From NCBI GenBank assembly GCA_049610385.1, contig JBMYZL010000038.1, positions 1 to 13,855 of the forward strand: a DNA stretch of 13,855 nucleotides, given 5' to 3'. The notes beneath the pieces were generated by a model, which saw only the letters and a list, made by a program, of their open reading frames with translations, had not been told where the DNA came from and searched no databases. Made by a program: the position numbers and the translations under genes. This DNA comes from JBMYZL01 sp049610385 (GTDB taxonomy: Bacteria; Bacteroidota; Bacteroidia; Flavobacteriales_D; Sanyastnellaceae). Positions 1-7,242 of this stretch are shown in pieces (position 1 is the first letter of the stretch; the number at the start of each line of letters is the position of its first letter).

Positions 1-1685
1 GTGACCGTGGCATAGGTCTGGGTGGCGGCTTCTACCTTGACGGTTTCCTTGGCTTCAATGGCTTGGTGAAGTCCATCAGAGTAGCGCCGTCCTTCCATGA
101 TTCGGCCGGTTTGCTCATCAACAATCTTCACTTTGTTCTCCATCACCACATAATCCACATCTTTCTCGAACAAAGCATAGGCCTTGAGCAGCTGATTCAT
201 GGTGTGGATCCGGGCGCTCTTCACGCCAAAATCTTGCATCAGCTCCGATTTTTTCTCCCGCTTTTCATCATCTGAGGCGTCGCTGTTGTCGATGCTCACA
301 ATTTCCGTTGCCAAATCTGGCATGGTGAAAAAGTTGTCATCTTCCATGTTGCGCGTCAGGTAGGCGATTCCGCGCTCAGTCAACTCGACTTGGTTCTGCT
401 TCTCGTCAATCACGAAATACAACTCCTCGTCGGCCTTTGGCATTTCACGTTTGTTGTCTGCGAGGTAGAATCCCTCCGTTTTCAACAACTGCTGCTTCAT
501 GCCCTCTTGGGACAAGAATTTAATCAAGGCCTTGGTCTTGGGCAATCCACGAAACGCTCGAAACAAAGCCAACCCACCGGTGGTCAAATCCTCCTTGGAC
601 GGGGCATCGGCGGTCAACAACTTTTTCGCTTCAGCCAAGAAGGAAGTCACCGCTTTTTGTTGGATGTTCATCAGAGCCACCACCTTGGGCTTCAGTTGCT
701 CGAACTCTTGCTGGTCCCCTTTCGGGGTTGGACCACTGATGATCAGCGGCGTTCTGGCCTCGTCAATCAAGACAGAATCCACCTCATCCACGATGGCAAA
801 GTGGTGACGGCGTTGAACCAATTGATCGGGACGCTGCGCCATGTTGTCCCGCAAATAATCAAATCCAAATTCGTTGTTGGTCCCGAAGGTGATGTCCGCC
901 TGGTATGCAGCCCGGCGTTCCTCACTGTTGGGCTGGTGTTTGTCAATGCAATCCACCCGCATGCCATGAAATTCATACAATGGAGCCATCCATTCAGAGT
1001 CCCTGCGGGCCAAATAATCATTGACCGTCACCACGTGAACCCCACGTCCCGCCAAAGCATTCAGAAAAACTGGCAATGTCGCCACCAGCGTTTTTCCCTC
1101 ACCAGTTTGCATTTCAGCCACTTTCCCCCGGTGCAAGGCCGCACCGCCCACAAGCTGTACATCATAGTGAACCATGTTCCATTCCACTTCACTGCCCGCC
1201 GCCATCCAGTTGTTTTTCCAGATGGCCTCATCGCCATCCATCTCCACACCACTTCGACGGGCCGCTATGTCCCCATCCATTTCGGTGGCCTGAACCCGAA
1301 GTCCACCGTTTTCTGCAAAACGTCGAGCGGTTTCTTTCACCAACGCAAAGGCCTCCGGCAAAAGTTCTTCCAGGACTTCTTCAATAGAAGCGTTGATCTG
1401 AAGTTCCAAAGCATCGATTTGCTCAAAAACAGCCTCTTTGTCTTCCAATTGATCCTCACCCATCTCACCTGCACGGGCCTGCAAGTTTTTGATTTCGGTC
1501 ATTTGGTCTGCGACATGCAACCGAATGCGCTCTTTCATCTCAAACGAGCACTTTCGAAGGCCATTATCATCGAGCCCCCTTGTGGTCTTCTCAGCAACCT
1601 TCACCGCATCCACCAGCGGTTGGATTTCCTTCATGTCCGAGGCGCTCTTGTCCCCCAGGAATTTCTTCAAAAGCTTCTGCAGCAT
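1..1685 (-). CDS. secA: Preprotein translocase ATPase SecA, N-terminal part (3' end outside window)
   Basis: SecA is the motor ATPase that pushes unfolded preproteins through the SecYEG channel. The reading frame starts with ATG at 1685-1683 and stays open for 561 codons to the left edge; SecA proteins of this phylum are about 1,000-1,150 residues, so roughly half is present. The N-terminus MLQKLLKKFLGDKSASDMK is a typical SecA start. Walker A is GEGKT at residues 195-199, within EMQTGEGKTL, followed by the VTVNDYLA motif. Walker B is VDEVDS at about 299-304, followed by IDEARTPLIISGP. The stretch from about 320 to 410 is the extra segment of Bacteroidota SecA, with the markers TTGGLALFRAFRGLPKTKAL and YFVIDEK. 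The sequence reaches VDEQTGRIMEGRRYSDGLHQ near the edge. The gene diverges from nrdB. A TAnnTTTG box lies five bases before its start codon. No frameshift is visible. Confidence 0.98.
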   Translation of the reverse strand, partial: MLQKLLKKFLGDKSASDMKEIQPLVDAVKVAEKTTRGLDDNGLRKCSFEMKERIRLHVADQMTEIKNLQARAGEMGEDQLEDKEAVFEQIDALELQINASIEEVLEELLPEAFALVKETARRFAENGGLRVQATEMDGDIAARRSGVEMDGDEAIWKNNWMAAGSEVEWNMVHYDVQLVGGAALHRGKVAEMQTGEGKTLVATLPVFLNALAGRGVHVVTVNDYLARRDSEWMAPLYEFHGMRVDCIDKHQPNSEERRAAYQADITFGTNNEFGFDYLRDNMAQRPDQLVQRRHHFAIVDEVDSVLIDEARTPLIISGPTPKGDQQEFEQLKPKVVALMNIQQKAVTSFLAEAKKLLTADAPSKEDLTTGGLALFRAFRGLPKTKALIKFLSQEGMKQQLLKTEGFYLADNKREMPKADEELYFVIDEKQNQVELTERGIAYLTRNMEDDNFFTMPDLATEIVSIDNSDASDDEKREKKSELMQDFGVKSARIHTMNQLLKAYALFEKDVDYVVMENKVKIVDEQTGRIMEGRRYSDGLHQAIEAKETVKVEAATQTYATV

Positions 1686-1690
1686 GTTTG

Positions 1691-1698
1691 CAAAAGTA
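1691..1698 (-). promoter_or_regulatory. Candidate Bacteroidota -7 promoter box of secA
   Basis: Read on the minus strand this is TACTTTTG, a full match to the Bacteroidota housekeeping sigma -7 consensus TAnnTTTG. It ends five bases before the secA ATG, so transcription would begin at or just before the start codon. No convincing TTTG -33 element is visible 19-21 bases further upstream, which lowers confidence. Confidence 0.45.
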
Positions 1699-2083
1699 CG
1701 GTTTGATGGGGGAATACAGGGTCTTCATCCCTTCCCGAAAAACCGTGCCAAAATTCTGACCTCATCGCGGTTTCAGCGCATCGCGCACCCCACCCAAATC
1801 AGCATTAAAACACTGATTTACTGTTTTTTAATACCAACCATTCACAACCAGTGTTAACAACTACTGAGGTTTGTGAATTCTTTCTTCTTGGTGTTCTCCC
1901 CCTTCAGATAGTTTCTTTGGAGGACTGATTTGGGAGCATGCCTTAGGTGAATCTCAGCAGCCCTTCACGTACTGAATTTCTTAGAGCGCAGGACAGTGCG
2001 TTGTCTGCGTTTCAGAATGCCACCCGGACGGAATCTTGGAGTCCTTTCCACGATTTGGTTCGACTCAGTGGAACAGAAATGAA

Positions 2084-2131
2084 CCCCCTTGATTTCAAGG
2101 AGGTGAAATCGTGAAAAAAGGGAAGCCTTGA
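2084..2131 (+). promoter_or_regulatory. Hairpin with AGGAGG loop, alternative fold and 6-codon leader ORF
   Basis: GATTTCA (2091-2097) and TGAAATC (2104-2110) form a perfect 7-bp stem whose 6-base loop is exactly AGGAGG, the complement of the anti-Shine-Dalgarno end of 16S rRNA. A competing hairpin pairs CCTTG (2087-2091) with CAAGG (2096-2100) around ATTT. It can extend through CC (2085-2086) to GG (2102-2103) past one bulged A, which would bury AGGAGG. The two folds share bases and cannot coexist. Seven bases after AGGAGG comes GTG (2111), opening a frame of six codons ended by TGA at 2129-2131. Bacteroidota rarely use Shine-Dalgarno sites, so this is notable. The pairing is visible in the sequence; a regulatory role toward nrdBA is inference. 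Confidence 0.35.
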
Positions 2132-2217
2132 GATGCATTTGGGTTCTGTTGAGATTTCAGATTTGTCGGAAATGACCCGGCAGGGGAGTGAGAAAATTAT
2201 GAAAAACGAGAACCATT

Positions 2218-3261
2218 ATGAGTGAAACACAGATCAACAACGCCAAGCAAGCCTCGATTGAAGAGGTCCTGCCAGAAAACACCGTGGTGACCGAGCCCAT
2301 TCTGGAGGACAATCCCAACCGGTTCGTTCTGTTCCCCATAGAACACAATGACATTTGGAACTTCTACAAGAAATCTGAGGCAAGCTTTTGGACGGCAGAG
2401 GAGATTGATTTGGCCGCGGACATTGTTGACTGGAATGAAAAACTCAATGACGATGAGCGTTATTTCGTCAAGCACATTTTGGCCTTTTTCGCGGCTTCTG
2501 ACGGCATTGTGAATGAAAATTTGGCTGAGAATTTCGTTGCCGAGGTCCAGTACACTGAAGCCAAGTTCTTCTACGGATTCCAAATCATGATGGAAAACAT
2601 CCACTCGGAAACGTACAGCCTGCTCATCGACACATACATCAAAGACAAGGCGGAAAAGGACAAGTTGTTCAATGCCATTGAAACACTGGATTGTGTGAAG
2701 AAAAAGGCGGACTGGGCACTCAACTGGATTGAGAATGGCAGTTTTGCTGAGCGCATTGTGGCATTCGCGGCTGTGGAAGGCATTTTCTTTAGTGGCAGCT
2801 TCTGTTCGATTTTCTGGCTCAAAAAGCGCGGCTTGATGCCAGGATTGAGCTTTTCCAATGAATTGATTTCCAGGGATGAGGGCATGCACTGTGACTTTGC
2901 CTGCTTGTTGTACAATGATCACATCGTGAACAAACTGCCTGTGGGCACCGTTCGCAAGATCATCGTGGACGCCGTGGCCATTGAGAAGGAATTCATCTGC
3001 GAAGCTTTGCCCGTTCGACTGATTGGTATGAATTCAGACCTGATGAGTCAATACATCGAATTTGTTGCGGATCGGCTGCTGGTTGAATTGGGTTGTGACA
3101 AAGAATACAACGTCTCCAACCCATTTGACTTCATGGACATGATTTCCCTCCAAGGCAAGACCAACTTCTTTGAAAAACGCGTCGGCGAATACCAAAAAGC
3201 GGGTGTCCTCAACAAGACTTCTGAAGAAGAAAATGCGTTCAGCCTTGATGCTGACTTTTAA
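2218..3261 (+). CDS. nrdB: Ribonucleoside-diphosphate reductase, class Ia beta subunit (R2)
   Basis: NrdB carries the diiron-tyrosyl radical cofactor that drives reduction of ribonucleotides to deoxyribonucleotides by NrdA, supplying DNA precursors in the cytoplasm. The 347-residue protein matches R2 of the eukaryotic type almost throughout. By comparison with mouse R2, the iron ligands are D95, E126, H129, E187, E221 and H224, and the radical tyrosine is Y133 in ENIHSETYSLL. The C-terminal NAFSLDADF is the tail that binds the large subunit, and Y325 is the radical-transfer tyrosine near it. All key residues are present. The start at 2218 is the only in-frame ATG available, because TGA lies in frame at 2200-2202. 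No Shine-Dalgarno motif is seen. nrdA follows after 12 bp, so the two are co-transcribed. A 30-codon out-of-frame ORF overlaps the start by eight bases. Confidence 0.98.
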   Translation: MSETQINNAKQASIEEVLPENTVVTEPILEDNPNRFVLFPIEHNDIWNFYKKSEASFWTAEEIDLAADIVDWNEKLNDDERYFVKHILAFFAASDGIVNENLAENFVAEVQYTEAKFFYGFQIMMENIHSETYSLLIDTYIKDKAEKDKLFNAIETLDCVKKKADWALNWIENGSFAERIVAFAAVEGIFFSGSFCSIFWLKKRGLMPGLSFSNELISRDEGMHCDFACLLYNDHIVNKLPVGTVRKIIVDAVAIEKEFICEALPVRLIGMNSDLMSQYIEFVADRLLVELGCDKEYNVSNPFDFMDMISLQGKTNFFEKRVGEYQKAGVLNKTSEEENAFSLDADF

Positions 3262-3273
3262 TCGTCCTTTCAC

Positions 3274-5667
3274 ATGTTTGTAGTCAAGCGCGATGGCCGA
3301 CGTGAGCCTGTTCAATTCGACAAAATCACAGCCCGCATCAAAAAACTCTGTTACGAACTTCACGATAGCGTGGATGCCGTCAAGGTGGCGATGCGCGTGA
3401 TTGAAGGGGTTTATGATGGAGTGACCACGACCGAATTGGACAACTTGGCGGCAGAGGTCGCAGCGACCATGGCGGTCCAACATCCGGATTACGCCAGTTT
3501 GGCCAGTCGGATTGCGGTATCGAATCTCCACAAAGCGACCAAAAAGTCCTTCGCTGAAACCATGGAGGATCTTTACACCTATGTCGATCCTGTCACCGGT
3601 GCCAAAGCATCTTTGATTGCAGAAGATGTGATTGAACTCATCCGTGAGAATGCCGATTTCTTGGACTCTCACATCATCTACGATCGCGATTTCAACTACG
3701 ACTTTTTTGGTTTCAAAACTTTGGAAAGGTCCTACCTCCTGAAGATCAATGGAGCCATTGTTGAACGTCCACAACACATGCTGATGCGTGTGGCGGTGGG
3801 CATTCACAAAGATGATTTAGATGCCGTTGTAGAGACGTACAACATGATGAGTGAAGGGTGGTTCACCCACGCCACACCCACCTTGTTCAATTCAGGGACG
3901 CCAAAACCGCAGATGTCCAGCTGTTTCCTCCTCACGATGAAGGAAGACAGCATCAGTGGGATTTACGACACCCTGAAGAATTGCGCAAAGATTTCTCAGA
4001 ATGCTGGTGGGATTGGACTCAGCATTCACGACATCCGTGCTACCGGTTCTTACATCAAAGGCACAAACGGAACTTCGAATGGCATTGTGCCCATGCTCCG
4101 GGTCTTCAATGACACGGCTCGCTATGTGGACCAAGGGGGGGGTAAGCGAAAAGGTTCTTTTGCCGTCTATGTGGAACCATGGCACGCAGACATTTTCGAC
4201 TTCTTGGAACTCAAGAAAAACCATGGAAAAGAGGAGCAGCGCGCCCGCGATTTGTTCTACGCCCTCTGGATCCCAGACCTCTTCATGAAACGCGTTGAAG
4301 AGAATGGTGACTGGACCTTGATGTGCCCGAATGAATGCCCTGGATTGGCAGACAACCACGGAGAAACCTTCGAGAGGCTATACACCCAATATGAAGCAGA
4401 AGGCAAGGGACGCAAGACGATGAAGGCTCAGGATTTGTGGTTCAAAATTTTGGAAAGCCAAATCGAAACTGGCACGCCCTACATGCTGTACAAGGACGCT
4501 GCCAACTTGAAATCCAACCAGCAAAACTTGGGGACGATTAAATCCTCAAACCTGTGCACAGAAATCATTGAGTACACTGCATCTGATGAAGTTGCTGTGT
4601 GCAACTTGGCCTCAATCGCGCTGCCCAAATTTGTCGAGGATGGCAAATTGGACCACGACCGACTGTTTGAAGTTTCATATCGCGTCACGCGGAATTTGAA
4701 CCGTGTCATTGACCGGAATTACTACCCCATTCCCGAAGCACGAAACTCCAACATGCGTCACCGTCCCATTGGAATCGGTGTGCAAGGTCTGGCAGATGCA
4801 TTCATTTTGATGCGCTTTCCATTCGACAGTGACGAGGCCCGTCAGCTCAACAAGGATGTCTTTGAAACCATCTACTACGCAGCGTGCACAGCTTCGAAGG
4901 ACATGGCCAAGGAAGACGGTCCTTATGAAACATTCAAGGGATCACCCGCCTCTGAGGGTCGGCTTCAATTCGATATGTGGGGTGTAACCCCGAGCGACCG
5001 CTGGGAATGGGATGTTTTGAAAGACGAAATCAAAACGCATGGCATGCGAAACTCCTTGCTCATGGCCCCCATGCCTACCGCTTCAACAGCCCAGATTTTG
5101 GGGAACAACGAGTGCTTTGAGCCATACACATCCAACATCTACACCCGTCGTGTGCTGTCAGGAGAATTCATCATCGTCAACAAACATTTGCTCCGTGATT
5201 TAACAAAATTGGGTTTGTGGGATGATGACATGAAGAATCGAATCATCGCGGCCAACGGATCCATCCAAAACATCGACGAAATTCCAGAAAACCTGAAGAC
5301 GCTTTATCGCACTGCTTGGGAAATTCCGCAAAAAGCATTGATTGAAATGTCAGCAGACCGGGGCGCGTACATCTGCCAGAGCCAGTCCCTCAACGTTTTC
5401 ATGGAAAATGTAAATACTGCAAAACTCACTTCCATGCACTTTTATGCATGGAAGAAAGGACTCAAAACGGGCATGTACTATCTGCGAACCAAAGCCGCAA
5501 CAGATGCCATCAAGTTCACAGTTGACAAAAAATACAAGAGTGCTCCGGAACCTGCTTCCGTCATCGATGCGCCTCGCAAGTCCATCACTGAAATGACGGA
5601 CGAAGAGCAAGCCGCAATGGCCTGTTCCATTGAAAACGGGGACAGCTGCGAAATGTGCAGCGGTTAA
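3274..5667 (+). CDS. nrdA: Ribonucleoside-diphosphate reductase, class Ia alpha subunit (R1)
   Basis: NrdA is the catalytic subunit that reduces NDPs to dNDPs using a thiyl radical generated through NrdB. The protein has 797 residues, full length. Residues 1 to about 90 form an ATP-cone, beginning MFVVKRDGRREPVQFDKIT, which implies overall activity control by ATP/dATP. Catalytic residues by comparison with the eukaryotic enzyme are C217 and C443 (redox pair), N426, C428 (thiyl radical) and E430 in NLCTE, and Y735/Y736 in GMYYLR for radical transfer. The C-terminal CEMCSG holds the shuttle cysteines C792 and C795 that are recharged by thioredoxin or glutaredoxin. PMPTASTAQILGNNECFEP (about 600-617) is the family signature. 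It lies 12 bp after nrdB and is followed by a terminator. Nothing is missing or broken. Like NrdB, it resembles eukaryotic R1 more than the E. coli enzyme. Confidence 0.98.
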   Translation: MFVVKRDGRREPVQFDKITARIKKLCYELHDSVDAVKVAMRVIEGVYDGVTTTELDNLAAEVAATMAVQHPDYASLASRIAVSNLHKATKKSFAETMEDLYTYVDPVTGAKASLIAEDVIELIRENADFLDSHIIYDRDFNYDFFGFKTLERSYLLKINGAIVERPQHMLMRVAVGIHKDDLDAVVETYNMMSEGWFTHATPTLFNSGTPKPQMSSCFLLTMKEDSISGIYDTLKNCAKISQNAGGIGLSIHDIRATGSYIKGTNGTSNGIVPMLRVFNDTARYVDQGGGKRKGSFAVYVEPWHADIFDFLELKKNHGKEEQRARDLFYALWIPDLFMKRVEENGDWTLMCPNECPGLADNHGETFERLYTQYEAEGKGRKTMKAQDLWFKILESQIETGTPYMLYKDAANLKSNQQNLGTIKSSNLCTEIIEYTASDEVAVCNLASIALPKFVEDGKLDHDRLFEVSYRVTRNLNRVIDRNYYPIPEARNSNMRHRPIGIGVQGLADAFILMRFPFDSDEARQLNKDVFETIYYAACTASKDMAKEDGPYETFKGSPASEGRLQFDMWGVTPSDRWEWDVLKDEIKTHGMRNSLLMAPMPTASTAQILGNNECFEPYTSNIYTRRVLSGEFIIVNKHLLRDLTKLGLWDDDMKNRIIAANGSIQNIDEIPENLKTLYRTAWEIPQKALIEMSADRGAYICQSQSLNVFMENVNTAKLTSMHFYAWKKGLKTGMYYLRTKAATDAIKFTVDKKYKSAPEPASVIDAPRKSITEMTDEEQAAMACSIENGDSCEMCSG

Positions 5668-5694
5668 GACCTGGTGCGCCGTTGTTGTTGAATG

Positions 5695-5737
5695 AAAAAC
5701 AAGCGCCCCAGCACCGAAAAAGTGTTGGGGTGTTTTT
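5695..5737. terminator. Rho-independent terminator between nrdA and ctaA, probably bidirectional
   Basis: CCCCAGCAC (5706-5714) pairs with GTGTTGGGG (5722-5730), nine pairs with one G-T wobble, around a 7-base loop. On the plus strand a T5 run follows at 5733-5737, ending nrdBA. On the minus strand the A5 run at 5695-5699 becomes T5 after the same hairpin, so it can also end the ctaA transcript. The two genes converge here. Confidence 0.85.
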
Positions 5738-5751
5738 GTGATTGAGTTTCA

Positions 5752-6831
5752 TCAATTGGCTTTGTCTGACAATGGATTCCGAAAGGCACTGAACCACAGC
5801 ATGCCATCACACAAAATCACAGCCAACGCCAAAACCAAGTGAATCGGTTGGGCCCAAGCCGGCATGCCCAATTGATGCAACAGGATCCCTGTCAAAAATT
5901 GACCGGACAAAGCCAAAGTCACCAGCCTTCCCCACCACATGCTGCGTAGCCTGATGATCGCCGGCAAATGCACCAAGGCAATGACATACGCAGCAAATCC
6001 ATGACCCTTCCACCAGCCAGGCATGTGGTTCATCCACTCAGAACGTGCCAAACCCACGTGAACCAAACTGTCTACAGCTTCACGGACTTGGGTGCCAAAG
6101 AGAATTTGACCCAAAGACATCAAGGCCAACAAACCACCCCAAAGGCAAAGTCGCTTTTTGAATCCCGTATCCCGGCCGATGTGCCGATCCAAAACCGTGC
6201 CCCACGGCCGGATTTCAGGTAAGGTCAACATGCCGACCAATAGCACCAGAATGGCAATGGCACCCAACATGTGAATCGTGATGCTCCCCGGAATCAGATT
6301 CCCGTCGACCACTTTTTTGCCCAGCCAGGCCACAAATCCCAGCATGAACACCACACCCATGGCCATGCCAGCCGGTCGCCAACCCTGACCACGGAAACCG
6401 CGCAATATCGTCCATCCCAACAACAGCAACGCTGGCAAACCCGTGAATGCACCTATCAAACGGTTGACAAATTCCACCCAAGTGTGCAGGGGGTTAAAGG
6501 TCGCATAATCATGCTTTTCATAGGGCTTCCAAAGCATTGGAAGGTTGCGGCGCTCTGAGGCAAAATCGCCACTGCCACTGATGTGCTGCTCCGCACACAC
6601 CCAAAGGGTATCCTGTGCCACCAGCATCCTGCCTTTGTTGTACTTAAACCTTGGTGTCCAGCTAACTTCGGTGATGTTCGTTGGAGGAATGGACAACCCA
6701 AAACATTTGGGCCAATCTGGGCAGCCCATGCCCGAACCCGTCATCCGAACAATGCTACCTGCCAAAACCACCAAATACGCCGAGACAAATGTCACCCGAA
6801 TGCATCGACGGAGCCCGCGGTTGTTATCCAT
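5752..6831 (-). CDS. ctaA: Heme A synthase (COX15/CtaA family)
   Basis: CtaA/COX15 is a membrane enzyme that oxidises the C8 methyl group of heme O to give heme A for aa3/cbb-type-related cytochrome oxidases. The 359-residue protein has about eight hydrophobic helices. Family marks are GSGMGCPDWPKCFG (residues 32-45, with the paired C37 and C43), the EFVNRLIGAFTG helix (E120), H187 in ITIHMLGA, H277 in the GHGFAAYV helix and H331 in QPIHLVLAL. The family's EFxHR motif reads EFVNR here, with N123 in place of the histidine. I chose the ATG at 6831-6829, one base after the upstream stop; an in-frame ATG at 6864 would add 11 residues and overlap the upstream gene by 32 bp. The upstream gene encodes an HMA-type lipoprotein, suggesting a shared role in cytochrome oxidase assembly. 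Identity is secure; the exact start is less so. Confidence 0.93.
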   Translation of the reverse strand: MDNNRGLRRCIRVTFVSAYLVVLAGSIVRMTGSGMGCPDWPKCFGLSIPPTNITEVSWTPRFKYNKGRMLVAQDTLWVCAEQHISGSGDFASERRNLPMLWKPYEKHDYATFNPLHTWVEFVNRLIGAFTGLPALLLLGWTILRGFRGQGWRPAGMAMGVVFMLGFVAWLGKKVVDGNLIPGSITIHMLGAIAILVLLVGMLTLPEIRPWGTVLDRHIGRDTGFKKRLCLWGGLLALMSLGQILFGTQVREAVDSLVHVGLARSEWMNHMPGWWKGHGFAAYVIALVHLPAIIRLRSMWWGRLVTLALSGQFLTGILLHQLGMPAWAQPIHLVLALAVILCDGMLWFSAFRNPLSDKAN

Positions 6832-6832
6832 T

Positions 6833-7222
6833 TCACTGCGTAGCCAAGGCGGCCTCTTGGGCAAAATGGGTCACATCCACCTCATGTACCTTGTAGAGCC
6901 TGCCATCTGCAATGGCATGCACTGCCGAAGCCAAAGCCTCAGGTTTGACCAGACGCGGATCAAATTCAACCTCCACAAAATTGACAAGTCGATCGGCGTT
7001 GAAATCAATCTGTGCATGCGCTACACCGGAAACCTCGATGAGTTCCTTGCTGATTTTGCCTCCACATGCGACTTCGCACATCATGCCCTCGATCTCCAGA
7101 CGGGCGACTGAACGTTCCGAATTCCCAGGTTCATGCCGCTCCACAACTGCAACCTCCTGTTCAGATTGACAACCCCAAGCACCCACCACCATGAACAACA
7201 CGGCCATTGCACGACTTAACAT
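6833..7222 (-). CDS. Lipoprotein with heavy-metal-associated (HMA) domain
   Basis: This 129-residue protein begins with a short lipoprotein signal peptide, with the probable lipidated cysteine at C18 in GAWGC, although W at -2 makes the lipobox weak. Residues about 41-113 form a single HMA-like fold, starting RLEIEGMMCEVACGGKI, where C49 and C53 are a CxxxC variant of the CxxC metal site, and ending with the second helix EALASAVHAIADG. HMA domains usually bind Cu(I) or other soft metals. The protein would be membrane-anchored and face the periplasm. It is followed one base later by ctaA, so it is probably translationally coupled to it and may deliver or sense copper for cytochrome oxidase; this role is inferred from context. 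A TATATTTG promoter box lies five bases upstream of its ATG. A homologous MMCxxxC segment is common in small Bacteroidota proteins. Confidence 0.8.
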   Translation of the reverse strand: MLSRAMAVLFMVVGAWGCQSEQEVAVVERHEPGNSERSVARLEIEGMMCEVACGGKISKELIEVSGVAHAQIDFNADRLVNFVEVEFDPRLVKPEALASAVHAIADGRLYKVHEVDVTHFAQEAALATQ

Positions 7223-7226
7223 GTTA

Positions 7227-7234
7227 CAAATATA
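7227..7234 (-). promoter_or_regulatory. Candidate -7 promoter box of the HMA lipoprotein-ctaA operon
   Basis: On the minus strand this reads TATATTTG, a full match to TAnnTTTG, ending five bases before the ATG at 7222. As for secA, this predicts a nearly leaderless transcript. No good TTTG -33 element is seen; a palindrome at 7243-7255 occupies the spacer. Confidence 0.5.
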
Positions 7235-7242
7235 ATTCTGTT

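Larger units (their letters stand above)
1686..2217. other. Divergent secA/nrdB intergenic region with several hairpins
   Basis: This is 532 bp without a recognisable gene, long for a genome this compact. On the secA side it has the -7 box at 1691-1698. An 8-bp palindrome TGTTAACA lies at 1852-1859. Toward nrdB there are three non-overlapping inverted repeats. The first is 1987-1995 with 2002-2009, eight pairs with one bulged G and a 6-base loop. The second is 2046-2051 with 2068-2073, TTCCAC/GTGGAA with a 16-base loop. The third is 2091-2097 with 2104-2110, seven pairs. CTGAA at 1972-1976 can also pair with TTCAG at 2011-2015 around the first hairpin. No full TAnnTTTG box was found on the plus strand; TGCATTTG (2134-2141) and CAGATTTG (2158-2165) are one-mismatch matches. 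A structured nrdBA leader or a small RNA is possible, but neither is shown. Confidence 0.5.

Noticed and set aside
390..1706. A 438-codon open frame on the plus strand
   Set aside because: It lies fully antisense to secA, has no protein-like motifs, and its length follows from the codon bias of secA on the other strand.
1810..1825. ACACTGATTTACTGTT, considered as an NrdR box for nrdBA
   Set aside because: Only the outer bases agree with the consensus, the core does not, there is no second box at the usual spacing, and it is almost 400 bases from nrdB.
2052..2067. GGTTCGACTC, similar to the T-arm (B box) of a tRNA or tmRNA
   Set aside because: The five bases on each side of the loop do not pair, and no anticodon arm, acceptor stem or 3' CCA fits around it.
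2017..2082. A 21-codon ORF in the secA-nrdB gap
   Set aside because: No ribosome site or family similarity; it runs through the hairpin at 2046-2073, and its length is as expected by chance.
2197..2922. A 241-codon minus-strand frame opposite nrdB
   Set aside because: It is antisense to highly conserved nrdB and shows no recognisable domain or promoter; the same applies to the 257- and 155-codon frames opposite nrdA and the 290-codon frame opposite serS.
6832..6864. Upstream in-frame ATG of ctaA at 6864
   Set aside because: It would overlap the HMA lipoprotein gene by 32 bp and add residues not typical of the family; the ATG at 6831, one base after the stop, fits better, though the longer form is not excluded.
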